NCBI GenBank assembly: GCA_027854065.1
Contig: JAQGEF010000003.1
Coordinates: forward strand, 62,001 to 126,000
Origin: Polluticaenibacter yanchengensis
GTDB lineage: Bacteria > Bacteroidota > Bacteroidia > Chitinophagales > Chitinophagaceae
Length of the DNA stretch: 64,000 nucleotides
Reading direction: 5' to 3'
Below, one piece after another: positions 8,468-16,886 of the stretch (positions are counted from its first letter, which is position 1; each line of letters begins with the position of its first letter). The notes under the pieces were generated by a model that saw only the letters and a list, made by a program, of their open reading frames with translations, made no database searches and was not told where the DNA came from. The position numbers were made by a program, and so were the translations under genes.

Positions 8468-10216
8468 ATGAAAATAAAAACTAAATTAATACTAGGCGTA
8501 GGGCTTCTATTTGCAATGATAGTCCTGCTAACTGTATTAAGTGTTACTCATATAAATAAGTTATCTAACGATGCAAAAAGTATACTGGCAGATAATTACA
8601 ATACCATCGATTATTGCCGCCAGATGCTCAACTCGCTAAACAAGGGTGTTGTCGATCCGGCAGAGCAAAGAAAATTCAGAGAAAGCCTTGCAAAGCAAAC
8701 TGAGACGATCACTGAAACCGGTGAAAAAGAAATCACCGGTAAAATAGCAGTAGATTTGGATCGTGTATTAAACGCTCCTGACGATAGTTCGCTTCAAAAG
8801 GAAATACAAAAAGACATTACCGATTTAATGTTATTGAATATGCATGCGATACAGCGAAAAAACAGTATCGCTACCAAAACTGCAGATAGCGCCATTTTGT
8901 GGATATCTTTCACCGGAACACTTTGCTTCCTGATAGCCTTTACTCTCTTGGTGAACTTGCCGTCCAATATCGCAAATCCTATTAAAGAATTAACAGAGAG
9001 CATTAAACAGATCGCTTCTAAAAATTATTCGCAAAGAGTACATTTCGAACAGCATAATGAATATGGTGAGTTAGCAAAATCGTTTAATACAATGGCTCAG
9101 AAATTAGAGGAATTCAGCAACAGTAGTGTTGAAAGACTGATGATGGCGAAAAAGCGTATCGAAACACTTATAAATAATATGAGTGAACCTGTTATTGGTC
9201 TGGATGAAAAACAGGCAGTTTTATTTATGAATGATACGGCATTGAAAATTGCAGGATTGCAAAAAGAAATGGTAATTGGTATGCCTGTTTATCATCTTGC
9301 GGAACAAAATGATCTTATTAAAACATTGCTGCAAGATCAGCCGGCAAATCAGGATATAGCAAACAAGGCAAAATCTAGTCCTATAAAAATTTACGCAGAT
9401 AATAAAGAAAGTTATTTTGAAAAAGAAATTATTCCAATACTTATTACTCCTACAGGAGAAAAGATAGAAAAGTTTATTGGAAATGTCATTCTGCTACAAA
9501 ATATTACCCCATACAAAGAATTGGATTTTGCTAAAACTAATTTTATAGCAACTGTTTCTCATGAATTAAAAACACCGATATCCTCCATAAAAATGAGTCT
9601 CCAGTTATTAGAAAATGAGAAAGTAGGGACGTTGAACCCGGAACAGCAAAGCCTGGTAGAAGGGATTAAAGATGATGCGGGACGACTGCTTAAAATAACG
9701 GGGGAACTGCTTAATATGACACAAATAGAAAGCGGGTCTATTCAAATAAGTATCATGCCGGCAGATATAAAACAAATGATCGGGTATGCGTTAAATGCGA
9801 CTAAAGCGTCGGCAGAGCAAAAACAGATCAGGTTTGAAGTGATATTTCCGGACGATATACCTCAAGTACTAGCTGATAGTGAAAAAACAGCCTGGGTGCT
9901 TACCAACCTTTTGTCAAATGCAGTAAGGTACTCTTATGAAGGTGCTGTTATACATATAAATATAAGCACAGGTAAAAATTTCGTAAAGTTCTCTGTTACA
10001 GACAAAGGCCCCGGGATTTCCCAACAGTATATTGACAAAATATTTAACCGGTACTTTAGAATTCCAGGCACTAAAAATGAGGGTACAGGTTTAGGATTGA
10101 GTATCAGCAAAGAATTTATTGAAGCACAAGGAGGTGAAATTTCTGTTCGAAGTGAATTGGGAGCAGGCAGTACTTTTTCTTTTTCATTAAATACATTTGA
10201 CAATGATAGATATTGA
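8468..10216 (+). CDS. Sensor histidine kinase of the kdp locus (HAMP-PAS-HisKA-HATPase)
   Basis: 582 residues. Membrane helices at about 7-28 and 143-163 enclose a periplasmic sensor region; a HAMP linker follows (164-215), then a PAS-like domain (about 225-340), a dimerisation/phosphoacceptor domain with FIATVSHELKTP (His365) and an ATPase domain with the N box NLLSNAVRYS, G1 box DKGPGIS and G2 box GTGLGLSI. It follows the KdpD sensor gene by 11 bp and probably completes the split KdpD system. No response regulator (KdpE or an NtrC-type regulator) lies downstream; it may be left of the window or elsewhere. Which signal the periplasmic part reads is unknown. Confidence 0.9.
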   Translation: MKIKTKLILGVGLLFAMIVLLTVLSVTHINKLSNDAKSILADNYNTIDYCRQMLNSLNKGVVDPAEQRKFRESLAKQTETITETGEKEITGKIAVDLDRVLNAPDDSSLQKEIQKDITDLMLLNMHAIQRKNSIATKTADSAILWISFTGTLCFLIAFTLLVNLPSNIANPIKELTESIKQIASKNYSQRVHFEQHNEYGELAKSFNTMAQKLEEFSNSSVERLMMAKKRIETLINNMSEPVIGLDEKQAVLFMNDTALKIAGLQKEMVIGMPVYHLAEQNDLIKTLLQDQPANQDIANKAKSSPIKIYADNKESYFEKEIIPILITPTGEKIEKFIGNVILLQNITPYKELDFAKTNFIATVSHELKTPISSIKMSLQLLENEKVGTLNPEQQSLVEGIKDDAGRLLKITGELLNMTQIESGSIQISIMPADIKQMIGYALNATKASAEQKQIRFEVIFPDDIPQVLADSEKTAWVLTNLLSNAVRYSYEGAVIHINISTGKNFVKFSVTDKGPGISQQYIDKIFNRYFRIPGTKNEGTGLGLSISKEFIEAQGGEISVRSELGAGSTFSFSLNTFDNDRY

Positions 10217-10342
10217 TTGTGTTTAAGTTTGAACTATTTTTCAGCGCAGGGGAGTGGAATCAAAAAAACTTTCAGCATGCTTATTCAGAGCAGCCAGCTT
10301 TTTTCACTTTATCAATAAGTTTGGCAAATTCCTCTATAAATA

Positions 10343-10873
10343 CTATACATTATCAAAGAGGTAGTATGTCCTCATGTTAATGTTTGATTCATCTTCTGCA
10401 AAACAGACTCTTATTCTGGAAATAACGCCATCTACCGTTAATGATAACTCATATCGTAAATCTTCATACTGAAATACTGTCCTATCTAATTGTTTTTGAT
10501 TATAAAGAGAGTAATAAATTTTAAGATTATTAAAAGGAGTTAAATGCCGGGCAAAATCTTCTGAATTCTTAATATTAAAATTCAGAGGAATTTCTTTTGA
10601 TAAATAAGCAATGTTTTGAGGGTAATGGCGAACCTCTAAATCTATATATTCTATTTGAGCCGGCATTTTAATGGTTTCAGCACTAAACCCAATCATAATC
10701 CCCCTGCTCTCAATTTCAATAGGAAATTCATCTATTTCGTCATATTCATATTCAGACAAAAAGTCTTTGATTTTAATTTCAAATATTTTTTCAAATTCTT
10801 TATTGAAATCTTTATCTCTTATATTCTTACGAAATAGCTTTGAAGTTATCTTATTACGTTCAATCGTTTTCAT
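10343..10873 (-). CDS. Hypothetical protein, second gene of an overlapping pair
   Basis: 176 residues, acidic, soluble, no signal peptide or membrane segment, and no family recognised. It has mixed strand-like segments (IGFSAETIKMPAQIEYIDLEV, split here as IGFSAETIK and MPAQIEYIDLEV). The start codon overlaps the stop of the gene at 10870-11247 by four bases, so the two are translated together. The pair is AT-rich, transcribed against the neighbouring kdp genes and lies at the edge of an accessory stretch. Size, acidity and setting resemble immunity proteins of contact-dependent toxin systems, but no toxin gene is present and this remains a guess. Confidence 0.6.
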   Translation of the reverse strand: MKTIERNKITSKLFRKNIRDKDFNKEFEKIFEIKIKDFLSEYEYDEIDEFPIEIESRGIMIGFSAETIKMPAQIEYIDLEVRHYPQNIAYLSKEIPLNFNIKNSEDFARHLTPFNNLKIYYSLYNQKQLDRTVFQYEDLRYELSLTVDGVISRIRVCFAEDESNINMRTYYLFDNV

Positions 10874-11247
10874 AATAAATTATTTTCTCTTAGAGTGTCA
10901 TAAAAATCACCATGACTTTCCATTTTATCTATAATTTTTCCGGTGAGTTCTTTTGGATGCAGCTTCGGGGATTCTTGTCCAAATACAGGATGAATAGAAA
11001 AACTCATTTCCTGATGATTCTCTTTTATCCATTTTAGGAAAACCACAGTATCAACCTTACTCAATGTTACTGGTATTCCACAAAGATTTAAGTATGCTTC
11101 CATATAATACTCATCTTGCCATAGTAATAATGTGTTACTATCATCTTTGCCCACAATTATCTGAAAAGTTTCCTCCGAAGTAATCGTGCTGAGAAAATTT
11201 CTTTCTCTTTGTGAATAATCTGATTGTTGAATATTTTGCTTTTTCAT
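10870..11247 (-). CDS. Hypothetical protein, possibly DUF2750-like
   Basis: 125 residues if started at the ATG at 11247, which is preceded by an AAGGAAAT purine run; an upstream in-frame start at 11325 adds 26 residues of unconvincing sequence. The order of features (RNFLSTI near the start, LLLWQDEYYMEAYLNLCG, a Leu-rich FLKWI helix, then SIHPVFG and HPKELTGKI) resembles DUF2750-type proteins in layout, but this is a by-eye resemblance. It overlaps the next gene by four bases. Function is unknown; a small cytoplasmic immunity-like role is possible. Confidence 0.5.
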   Translation of the reverse strand: MKKQNIQQSDYSQRERNFLSTITSEETFQIIVGKDDSNTLLLWQDEYYMEAYLNLCGIPVTLSKVDTVVFLKWIKENHQEMSFSIHPVFGQESPKLHPKELTGKIIDKMESHGDFYDTLRENNLL

Positions 11248-11706
11248 ATTTCCTTTTTTAGAAACACTTTCTTTGCTCCTAGCTTGATAACCCGCCATTC
11301 GACAAGTTAAGATGAGCGCATCCAAAACAATGCCCGGTTTCCCTCTGGAAGTGAAATAAATCTGTTGTACTTGAGCATCCGTCTAAATCATTTGAAACTA
11401 TTTAAAACTATCTTATTCGAAACAGTCTGTTCATTAACTAATATGACATTTTTTTTAAGGTGAAAGTAATCTATCTGTTTATGACAAATGTACTATAATA
11501 TGCTAAAATTATTAGTTATATACATTTTGTAAATAATTATAGTAAAATATAGATGTAAAACAAGAGAAAAACAAAAGATTGGGTTATCATTAGATTGGCT
11601 GTTTTTTCATTAATCAGTCATGTACTACTTATTTTACCCGAGGTGCAATAGATAAATTGCAAAATTTGATGAAAATAACAGAAAAGGACTCATGATTTGA
11701 AAAAGA
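11248..11706. other. AT-rich spacer without a supported gene
   Basis: Roughly 460 bases, very AT-rich, between the overlapping hypothetical pair and the tRNA-like repeat. A minus-strand frame at 11629-11829 runs through the repeat and is not credible as a gene. No hairpin terminator or promoter stands out. Confidence 0.6.
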
Positions 11707-11766
11707 AAAGCGAGCTTTCTTAGTGAAGACCTGCTCTGCGGCGGGCTGAATGGGATTACAACCGAA
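11707..11766 (-). repeat. Decayed copy of tRNA-Ser 3' end and terminator (att-like)
   Basis: About 60 bases match, at roughly 78 percent by eye and in the same orientation, the 15378-15437 segment that holds the 3' end of tRNA-Ser and its terminator. The shared core includes AGTGAAGACC and GCGGCGG; on the minus strand the T-arm segment reads GGTTGTAATCCC here against GGTTCGAATCCC in the gene. Only the tRNA 3' part is present, so it is not a functional tRNA. A partial tRNA copy 3.7 kb from the intact gene in direct orientation is what integration at a tRNA 3' end leaves behind. Confidence 0.65.
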
Positions 11767-11918
11767 TACCTTATTCCAATGCTCAATTTCATAAATAGCC
11801 TGAATGTGAAATAAGGAGTTGGTAATCAATTTATATTAAACATTTATTTTAATAAATAGGTCCTTTTCCTTATATTAACCAACTGTGCATCAAATAATCC
11901 AATAATAAATAACGAATA

Positions 11919-12107
11919 TCATACCTCATCTTTAATAATATACTCCTGCCAGTTCGTAACAAAATGACCCTTCCATTGCCTGTGCCATAATGTTTCATTT
12001 TCCCACCATGTATTGCATTTACGAAGGCTCTTATGTGCCCAGTGATCTATTTTTATATCGCCGTATTTAGCTATTAAGGTTGAACGATAATTTGGACAAG
12101 TTCTCAT
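11919..12107 (-). pseudogene. Fragment of a CoiA-like (competence/nuclease family) protein
   Basis: A 62-codon frame containing the segment IKIDHWAHKS followed by WWENETLWHRQWK and WQEYIIKDE. This is the conserved zinc/His core of CoiA-like proteins found in Bacteroidota, in which the frame normally continues into a nuclease-like half with His-x-Ala-Asp and Glu-x-Gln motifs. Here it stops right after the core, and the N-terminal Cys-x-x-Cys knuckle has only one Cys (RTCPNYRS), so both ends are damaged. The family is thought to act on incoming DNA during transformation. It sits inside the tRNA-Ser-bounded stretch and is best read as a remnant. Confidence 0.55.
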
Positions 12108-12830
12108 AGCGACTTTTGGTATAGTGTCTTTTCGTTATTTATTAATGCGTATTTAATAATTCAGAATTACTTATTGTTCAATAGAGATTGGAGGATATGA
12201 AAGGAATAATAATTTATCTTGGGACGTATCCAGACCTGCCTGCTTAACCCAAACAATGCTTTGGCAGTGTTCCTCTTGGAAGTCTTTCTGATCAACCAAT
12301 TCTCATGAATAAACCACCTTTTGTTACCTCCCCTTTCTCTCTACCTAATTATATTTCTTTTTCATTCAATTGCCTCTATGAAGTGTCAATGAGTTACCGT
12401 TAAACGTCAACCTACAATCAACAGTTGGCATCGGATTTATTACTTTAAGAATGTTTACAACTTCGTTCTATATCTTGTTTTCCAAATTAATTTCGTTTTA
12501 GGTTTCTCTGAAAAGCGAATATGCTGGGGAGTAATTGAAATGATGATTAACAGATCTTTTACATGTGGTAATACAAATGCCGTAAAAGCTGATTAATAAT
12601 ACTCAAGTTCTACTATAGGGGGGTATCTTAAATGATGGTAATATTGCGTTCTGAAAAAAATACTTTAATAAAAAATCAGGCACACTTAACTTATAGGTAT
12701 TATTCTTTGTAGAATATCCTTTAAAGTAGTAAGATGGTATTACGTGAAGTTAATATCTGGCTACTGTATTGCTCTTTAATTTCTTCCAATTACACATATT
12801 AAGTTCATAATTTTAAAAACTCAATAAAAA
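12108..12830. other. 723-bp AT-rich gap, no supported gene
   Basis: All frames are broken by stops and no family match is visible. It presumably contains the promoter of the T9SS cargo gene at 12831, but no clear TTTG / TAnnTTTG pair was found close to that start. It probably represents eroded DNA of the accessory stretch. Confidence 0.6.
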
Positions 12831-14513
12831 ATGAGACAACTCTTCTTAACAATAACTGTGTTAAGTGTTTTATTATTACAAGCCAAGGCTCAAACTAATG
12901 TAACTGGTATTTATACTGATTACAACGGTTTCTGGCATTCAGCTGCAGGCAACATCAATAGTGTACAGCCTGATAACTCACATAACCTGTTGGCTTTTAA
13001 AGTAGGTAGCACCACGTATTCCACTGGTGTTAATGATGGTGTACTGCTAACCAACAATATAGCTTTTTCCGCTGCAGAATTTAAAGCTCTGCCTGTAGCA
13101 TCTATACCTTCAGCAGGGGTACTTGGGGTAGGTTATAACTATGGAGGTTTCGCAGGACAACCCACGGGTCAGCCAGTGCCTGTAACTAATAATTTCGCAA
13201 CTTACTTAATGGACGGCACCCAGGGGCTGGATCTTGGAACCGGTATTTATAACTCGCCTGTGGGAGCAGAAAGACAATATACTGTTTCATCAGCAAATGC
13301 CAGCGCTATAGGTGGTAGTCCCGATATTATTATAAATCAGATTGGCCAGCCTCCCAGCTCTACCGAGAATGACATTCTGCGGTTTTACGATGCAGCTGGC
13401 AATACAGTAGGGAATACTGTAACTGTTGATGTTTCGACACTGCCAATAGTAGGTATTGGTAACTGGAAATTCTATCAGCCGGCTAACCCGCCTACTTATG
13501 AGGCCGGACTTCAAGGAGTAAGGGATATTCGTTTTCTTACTTTTGACCTTTCGGACTTTGGTATTACTGCAGCCAATATTGGCAATATTACAGGTTTTGG
13601 TCATACACTTTCGGGTAAAAGTGATCAGGCATTTACAGCTTATAATAGTGCTTCATTGGTACTTTATCAGACAATTTCCGGAACAGTGCATATAAACCCT
13701 GACGGAGGAACTCCAAGCGGGCCGGGTTATTCAAATGGGGCAATTATAACGCTGTTGGATAACAATAATAACGTTATCGCTACTACTACAACCGATGGAA
13801 GCGGCAACTATTCTTTTCCCAATATTGCTCCTGGTAACTATACTATCCGGTTGAGTGTTCCGTCAAATTATGCTATTACAGGCGCTTCTGATGGAGGTAT
13901 CGATAACCTTATAACAGTCTCAATCACTAATGCTCCTTTTACAGCTAGTTTCGGGATCGTTATCCCTACACCATTGCCAATTAGCCTTCTAAATTTTGAT
14001 ACCTATAAAAAAGGAAAATCAGCACTACTACTTTGGGCAACTGCAAAGGAGCAAAATAATAAAGGCTTTGAAATTGAGCGTAGCACAGATAGCAAAAACT
14101 GGGTTACTATAGGTTTTGTGGCTACACAGGCAGAAAACGGCAACAGTAACATAAAATCAGATTATAATTTTACAGATAATAATCCTGGAAATGCACAGAA
14201 TTTTTACCGCCTGAAACAAGTTGATTTAGATGGAACATATGAATATAGTCCCGTTAGGCTTATTGCTTTTGATAAAAAAAATAACATAAATATTTATCCT
14301 AATCCGATAATAAACCGTGTAACAATCGCAGGAGTTCAGGTCGGAGAAAAGATCAATATTTTAGATGTTTCAGGCAGAATAGTCTACCAGGAAACAAGTA
14401 AAGATGTCATTGTGAATATTCCTTTAAACAAATTAAGTGCTGGAAACTATCTTATCACAATCATCAGCATTGATGGTAGTGTATCATCGTATAAGGTAGT
14501 GAAAAGCAAATAA
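12831..14513 (+). CDS. Secreted T9SS cargo protein with Cna/SdrD-type repeat
   Basis: 560 residues. The N-terminus has a signal peptide (cleavage near KAQT, residue 21). An N-terminal region of about 250 residues is not recognised. Residues about 283-378 form a carboxypeptidase-regulatory/SdrD-B-like beta domain (TTTTDGSGNYSFPNIAPGNY). The section about 390-475 (PLPISLLNFDTYKKG, then GFEIERSTDSKNW) is the linker typical of Bacteroidota surface proteins. The last 76 residues are a type A T9SS sorting domain (INIYPNPI, NILDVSGRIVY, LSAGNYLI). The protein should cross the outer membrane by type IX secretion and be released or anchored. Its ligand is unknown. It is the only intact gene between the tRNA-Ser-derived repeats. 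Confidence 0.85.
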   Translation: MRQLFLTITVLSVLLLQAKAQTNVTGIYTDYNGFWHSAAGNINSVQPDNSHNLLAFKVGSTTYSTGVNDGVLLTNNIAFSAAEFKALPVASIPSAGVLGVGYNYGGFAGQPTGQPVPVTNNFATYLMDGTQGLDLGTGIYNSPVGAERQYTVSSANASAIGGSPDIIINQIGQPPSSTENDILRFYDAAGNTVGNTVTVDVSTLPIVGIGNWKFYQPANPPTYEAGLQGVRDIRFLTFDLSDFGITAANIGNITGFGHTLSGKSDQAFTAYNSASLVLYQTISGTVHINPDGGTPSGPGYSNGAIITLLDNNNNVIATTTTDGSGNYSFPNIAPGNYTIRLSVPSNYAITGASDGGIDNLITVSITNAPFTASFGIVIPTPLPISLLNFDTYKKGKSALLLWATAKEQNNKGFEIERSTDSKNWVTIGFVATQAENGNSNIKSDYNFTDNNPGNAQNFYRLKQVDLDGTYEYSPVRLIAFDKKNNINIYPNPIINRVTIAGVQVGEKINILDVSGRIVYQETSKDVIVNIPLNKLSAGNYLITIISIDGSVSSYKVVKSK

Positions 14514-15373
14514 ATAAGCCTTAAACGAAGCAAGACAATACCTCCTGTCTTTTCCTGTACCATAAAGGAAAAAACGGCATAGTGGTCAAAAATGGTGCCT
14601 TTGGGGGAAGATTGAAATTTGATTTGCTAATTTATGGATATCCTGCTCTGCTGATGAGCAACTTAAGAGCAATAATTTGTTGACATATGAAGAATTGGCG
14701 GCCGGGATTCCCGGCCGCTTGTATTATAATCTTTGGTATACTTTACTTAAAAAAACTATAGCAACTACCAGTTTTTTTAAGTATAAATGCCATTTTATAA
14801 AGTTCTACTTCTTATCAAATCTTAAGCTTCACTGTAATAGTATATTTTTTATATATGAAAAACGCTCTACAATTCATTTGATGCTTTGGATATTTGTGGA
14901 GTGTTTAAATGAAAAATTCGGTAACCTGTAAGCAATTACATGTTTTTACCCTTAGTAATGCAAATAGTTTTTCCTGTTGTTTTGCATTTACCAAAAAACT
15001 TCTGCCATTTAGAATACTCGGCTTTATTCTGTTGCCTTAAAAATAGGCCTAATTATAGTACTGCTGCTCCAGTGAGTGACACAACGATGTCCAATTTTAG
15101 TATAATAGCTTGGTAAATAAATCTGCATTACCCTAAAGAGCAGTATTATATTTATATCACCTGAACAAAAATATATCTGCCTATGAATTTCAAAAAAGCA
15201 ATGCCAACTTTAGTTATTTCTGTGGTCTTCTCCTTTAGTTTTAATTGCCGTTAAAATGAATTTCCAAAACGCGTAAATGATAGGATTTACATACTTACAA
15301 TCTAAATGCAGAGCTATATCTTTTTATACTCCACAACTTTTGTGATTGATCCGAAAAAGGATTATTGATCTAT
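14514..15373. other. 860-bp gap with a strong palindrome, no supported gene
   Basis: AT-rich DNA downstream of the T9SS gene. A frame at 14677-14931 lacks family features and is not credited. A 23-codon frame at 15183-15254 encodes a hydrophobic stretch ending in Cys-Arg that looks like an orphaned secretion signal, again not credited. The palindrome at 14698-14718 is listed separately. Confidence 0.6.
14698..14718. terminator. Perfect GC palindrome, possible terminator of the T9SS gene
   Basis: The arms GCGGCCGGGA and TCCCGGCCGC are exact reverse complements around a single base, giving an eight-pair all-GC stem with a five-base loop. It stands out in AT-rich DNA 185 bp after the T9SS stop codon. 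Only a weak T-rich stretch follows, so its use as an intrinsic terminator is uncertain. Confidence 0.4.
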
Positions 15374-15405
15374 AAAAAAAGCGGGCCTTTTTAGTGAAGA
15401 CCCGC
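15374..15405 (-). terminator. Intrinsic terminator of tRNA-Ser
   Basis: On the minus strand the stem GCGGGTC / GGCCCGC (one G-U pair) with a short loop is followed by a run of seven T. It starts seven bases after the tRNA 3' end. The decayed repeat at 11707 contains a mutated copy of this hairpin. Confidence 0.8.
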
Positions 15406-15412
15406 TTTGCGG

Positions 15413-15497
15413 CGGAGAGAGAGGGATTCGAACCCCCGGACCTGTGACAGTCAACGGTTTTCAAGACCGCCGCATTCGACCGCTCTGCCATCTCTCC
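15413..15497 (-). tRNA. tRNA-Ser (anticodon UGA)
   Basis: An 85-nt class II tRNA. The acceptor arms GGAGAGA and TCTCTCC pair perfectly with discriminator G; the long variable arm follows the anticodon arm GGTCTTGAAAACC, whose loop holds TGA; the T arm has GGTTCGAATCC. The CCA end is not encoded. The gene borders the accessory stretch to its 3' side, where a decayed copy of its end is found at 11707. Confidence 0.95.
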
Positions 15498-15570
15498 GCG
15501 GCAAATGTAGAGTAGAAAATTTAATTACAAAACTTTTTTTATTATTTTTTTGAAATATTTTTGTGCCATA

Positions 15571-15602
15571 TTTGTATATATTGACAAATAGGATTACTTT
15601 TG
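15571..15602 (+). promoter_or_regulatory. Bacteroidota-type promoter for rpsF-rpsR-rplI
   Basis: TTTG at 15571-15574 and TACTTTTG at 15595-15602 match the -33 and -7 elements (TTTG, TAnnTTTG) of Bacteroidota primary-sigma promoters with a 20-bp spacer. Transcription would start near 15608, giving a leader of about 45 bases. Confidence 0.65.
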
Positions 15603-15622
15603 CAATCCAAATTTTTTTAATT

Positions 15623-15650
15623 AACCGCTCGAAAGAGCAAAATACAGGTT
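15623..15650 (+). promoter_or_regulatory. Candidate S6:S18-binding leader hairpin
   Basis: Just before the rpsF ATG, AACC (15623-15626) can pair with GGTT (15647-15650). Inside, GCTC and GAGC enclose a GAAA tetraloop, leaving an 8-base 3' bulge and a CCG trinucleotide at the junction. A bulged hairpin with CCG is the known S6:S18 protein-binding motif by which the two ribosomal proteins repress their own mRNA in several bacteria. The structure would cover the translation start region. Assignment is by eye only. Confidence 0.45.
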
Positions 15651-15654
15651 TTAA

Positions 15655-16011
15655 ATGAACAATTACGAATTGATGGTGATTTTCACTCCTGTGTTAAGCG
15701 AAGAAGAGTACAAGAATTCAATCAAGAAATACGAAAGCTTGATTACAGAGAATGAAGGTGCTATTGTTGCTTCTCACCCATGGGGACTTAAATCACTGGC
15801 GTACCCAATCCAGAAGAAAACGACTGGTTTGTATTTAGTGTTAGAATACACTGCGCCATCCAGCTTCAATGAAAAGTTGAAAATTCAACTTTTACGTGAT
15901 GAGCAAATTATGCGTCACATGATTGTTGCACTTGATAAACACGCCGTTGAGTACAATGCAAGAAAAAAAGGTGGCGTGAAAAATTCTTCATCTGAAAAAT
16001 CGGAGGCTTAA
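15655..16011 (+). CDS. rpsF: 30S ribosomal protein S6
   Basis: 118 residues. S6 binds the central domain of 16S rRNA together with S18. The N-terminal strand [17 protein letters not shown], the block [22 protein letters not shown] and the segment [17 protein letters not shown] are characteristic. The C-terminal tail of about 18 residues is charged. It is the first gene of rpsF-rpsR-rplI, the usual Bacteroidota arrangement without ssb between, and is separated from rpsR by four bases. Confidence 0.97.
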   Translation: MNNYELMVIFTPVLSEEEYKNSIKKYESLITENEGAIVASHPWGLKSLAYPIQKKTTGLYLVLEYTAPSSFNEKLKIQLLRDEQIMRHMIVALDKHAVEYNARKKGGVKNSSSEKSEA

Positions 16012-16015
16012 TACC

Positions 16016-16279
16016 ATGGCACGTAACGAAATTAAATACTTAACAGCCATCAAAACCGAGAAACGCGCTAAGAAATATTGCCGTTTCAAAAAAATGGGTA
16101 TTAAGTATGTAGATTACAAGGATGCAGAATTCCTGAAAAAATTCCTGAACGAACAAGGTAAATTATTACCTCGTCGTATTACAGGTAACAGCCTGAAATT
16201 CCAACGTAAAGTGTCTGAAGCGGTTAAACGTGCAAGACAAATGGCTATCTTACCTTATGTAACAGATTTATTGAAATAA
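16016..16279 (+). CDS. rpsR: 30S ribosomal protein S18
   Basis: 87 residues, a normal length. S18 forms a heterodimer with S6 on the ribosomal platform. The core [20 protein letters not shown] followed by [20 protein letters not shown] and [10 protein letters not shown] is diagnostic. The CCHC zinc knuckle of some S18 proteins is reduced to a single Cys (YCRFKK), as in other zinc-independent S18 versions. It follows rpsF by four bases and precedes rplI by 107 bases. Confidence 0.97.
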   Translation: MARNEIKYLTAIKTEKRAKKYCRFKKMGIKYVDYKDAEFLKKFLNEQGKLLPRRITGNSLKFQRKVSEAVKRARQMAILPYVTDLLK

Positions 16280-16386
16280 GATTTGCTTCTTCAATAAAAC
16301 TATTCAGTAACCATTCCCTAACTGGTGCATATGCATCAAGGACAGTAGCAATACTGGGCGCTGGGAGCTAAAATTTTAAAAATATC

Positions 16387-16833
16387 ATGCAAGTAATCTT
16401 AATTCAAGATGTTAACAACTTAGGTGGTAAAAACGAATTAGTAACTGTAAAAAACGGTTACGCTCGTAACTTCCTGATCCCTGGTAAATTTGCGGTAGAA
16501 GCTTCTGCTACTAACTTAAAAATCAGAGAAGAAAAACTTAAAGTACAAGCTAAAAAAGAAGCTAAATTATTAGCTGAAATTAAAGAAGTAATTGCCAAAT
16601 TACAAGACGGTGCATTAAAAGTTGGTGCTAAAGTAGGTACTTCCGGTAAAATATTCGGTAGTGTTACTTCTGTACAAATCAGCCGTGCTATTAACGAACA
16701 AAAAGGTTATGAAATCGACCGTCGTCGTATCTCTATCCTTGATGACGTTAAAGAATTAGGTTCTTACAAAGCAAGTATTGATTTCGGTAGCGGTCACGTT
16801 ACTGAGGTTGAGTTCGAAGTTGTTGCAGAATAA
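16387..16833 (+). CDS. rplI: 50S ribosomal protein L9
   Basis: 148 residues, the usual size. The N-terminal domain carries MQVILIQDVNNLGGKNELV and VKNGYARNFLIPGKFA; a Lys-rich connecting helix and the C-terminal domain (GKIFGSVTSVQISRAI) follow. L9 binds 23S rRNA and extends from the stalk base. The third positions favour A and T in the manner of a highly expressed gene in this genome. A strong terminator follows 20 bp after the stop. Confidence 0.97.
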   Translation: MQVILIQDVNNLGGKNELVTVKNGYARNFLIPGKFAVEASATNLKIREEKLKVQAKKEAKLLAEIKEVIAKLQDGALKVGAKVGTSGKIFGSVTSVQISRAINEQKGYEIDRRRISILDDVKELGSYKASIDFGSGHVTEVEFEVVAE

Positions 16834-16853
16834 TTAATTCGCATAAATTCTTT

Positions 16854-16886
16854 AAAAGCGTGTAATGAAAATTGCACGCTTTTTTA
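16854..16886 (+). terminator. Intrinsic terminator after rplI
   Basis: AAGCGTGTAA and TTGCACGCTT form a stem with a short loop, followed by TTTTTTATT. It closes the ribosomal protein operon and reaches into the stop region of the opposing gene, so it may serve both directions. Confidence 0.85.

Noticed and set aside
11707..11766. A second functional tRNA-Ser gene
   Set aside because: Only the 3' part is present; no acceptor 5' strand, D arm or anticodon arm can be found beyond it.
14677..14931. 84-codon plus-strand frame after the T9SS gene
   Set aside because: It includes the GC palindrome and AT-rich DNA, with no family features or plausible start context.
15183..15254. 23-codon frame encoding a signal-like hydrophobic stretch
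   Set aside because: It ends after the hydrophobic part; at most the remnant of a lost secreted protein gene.
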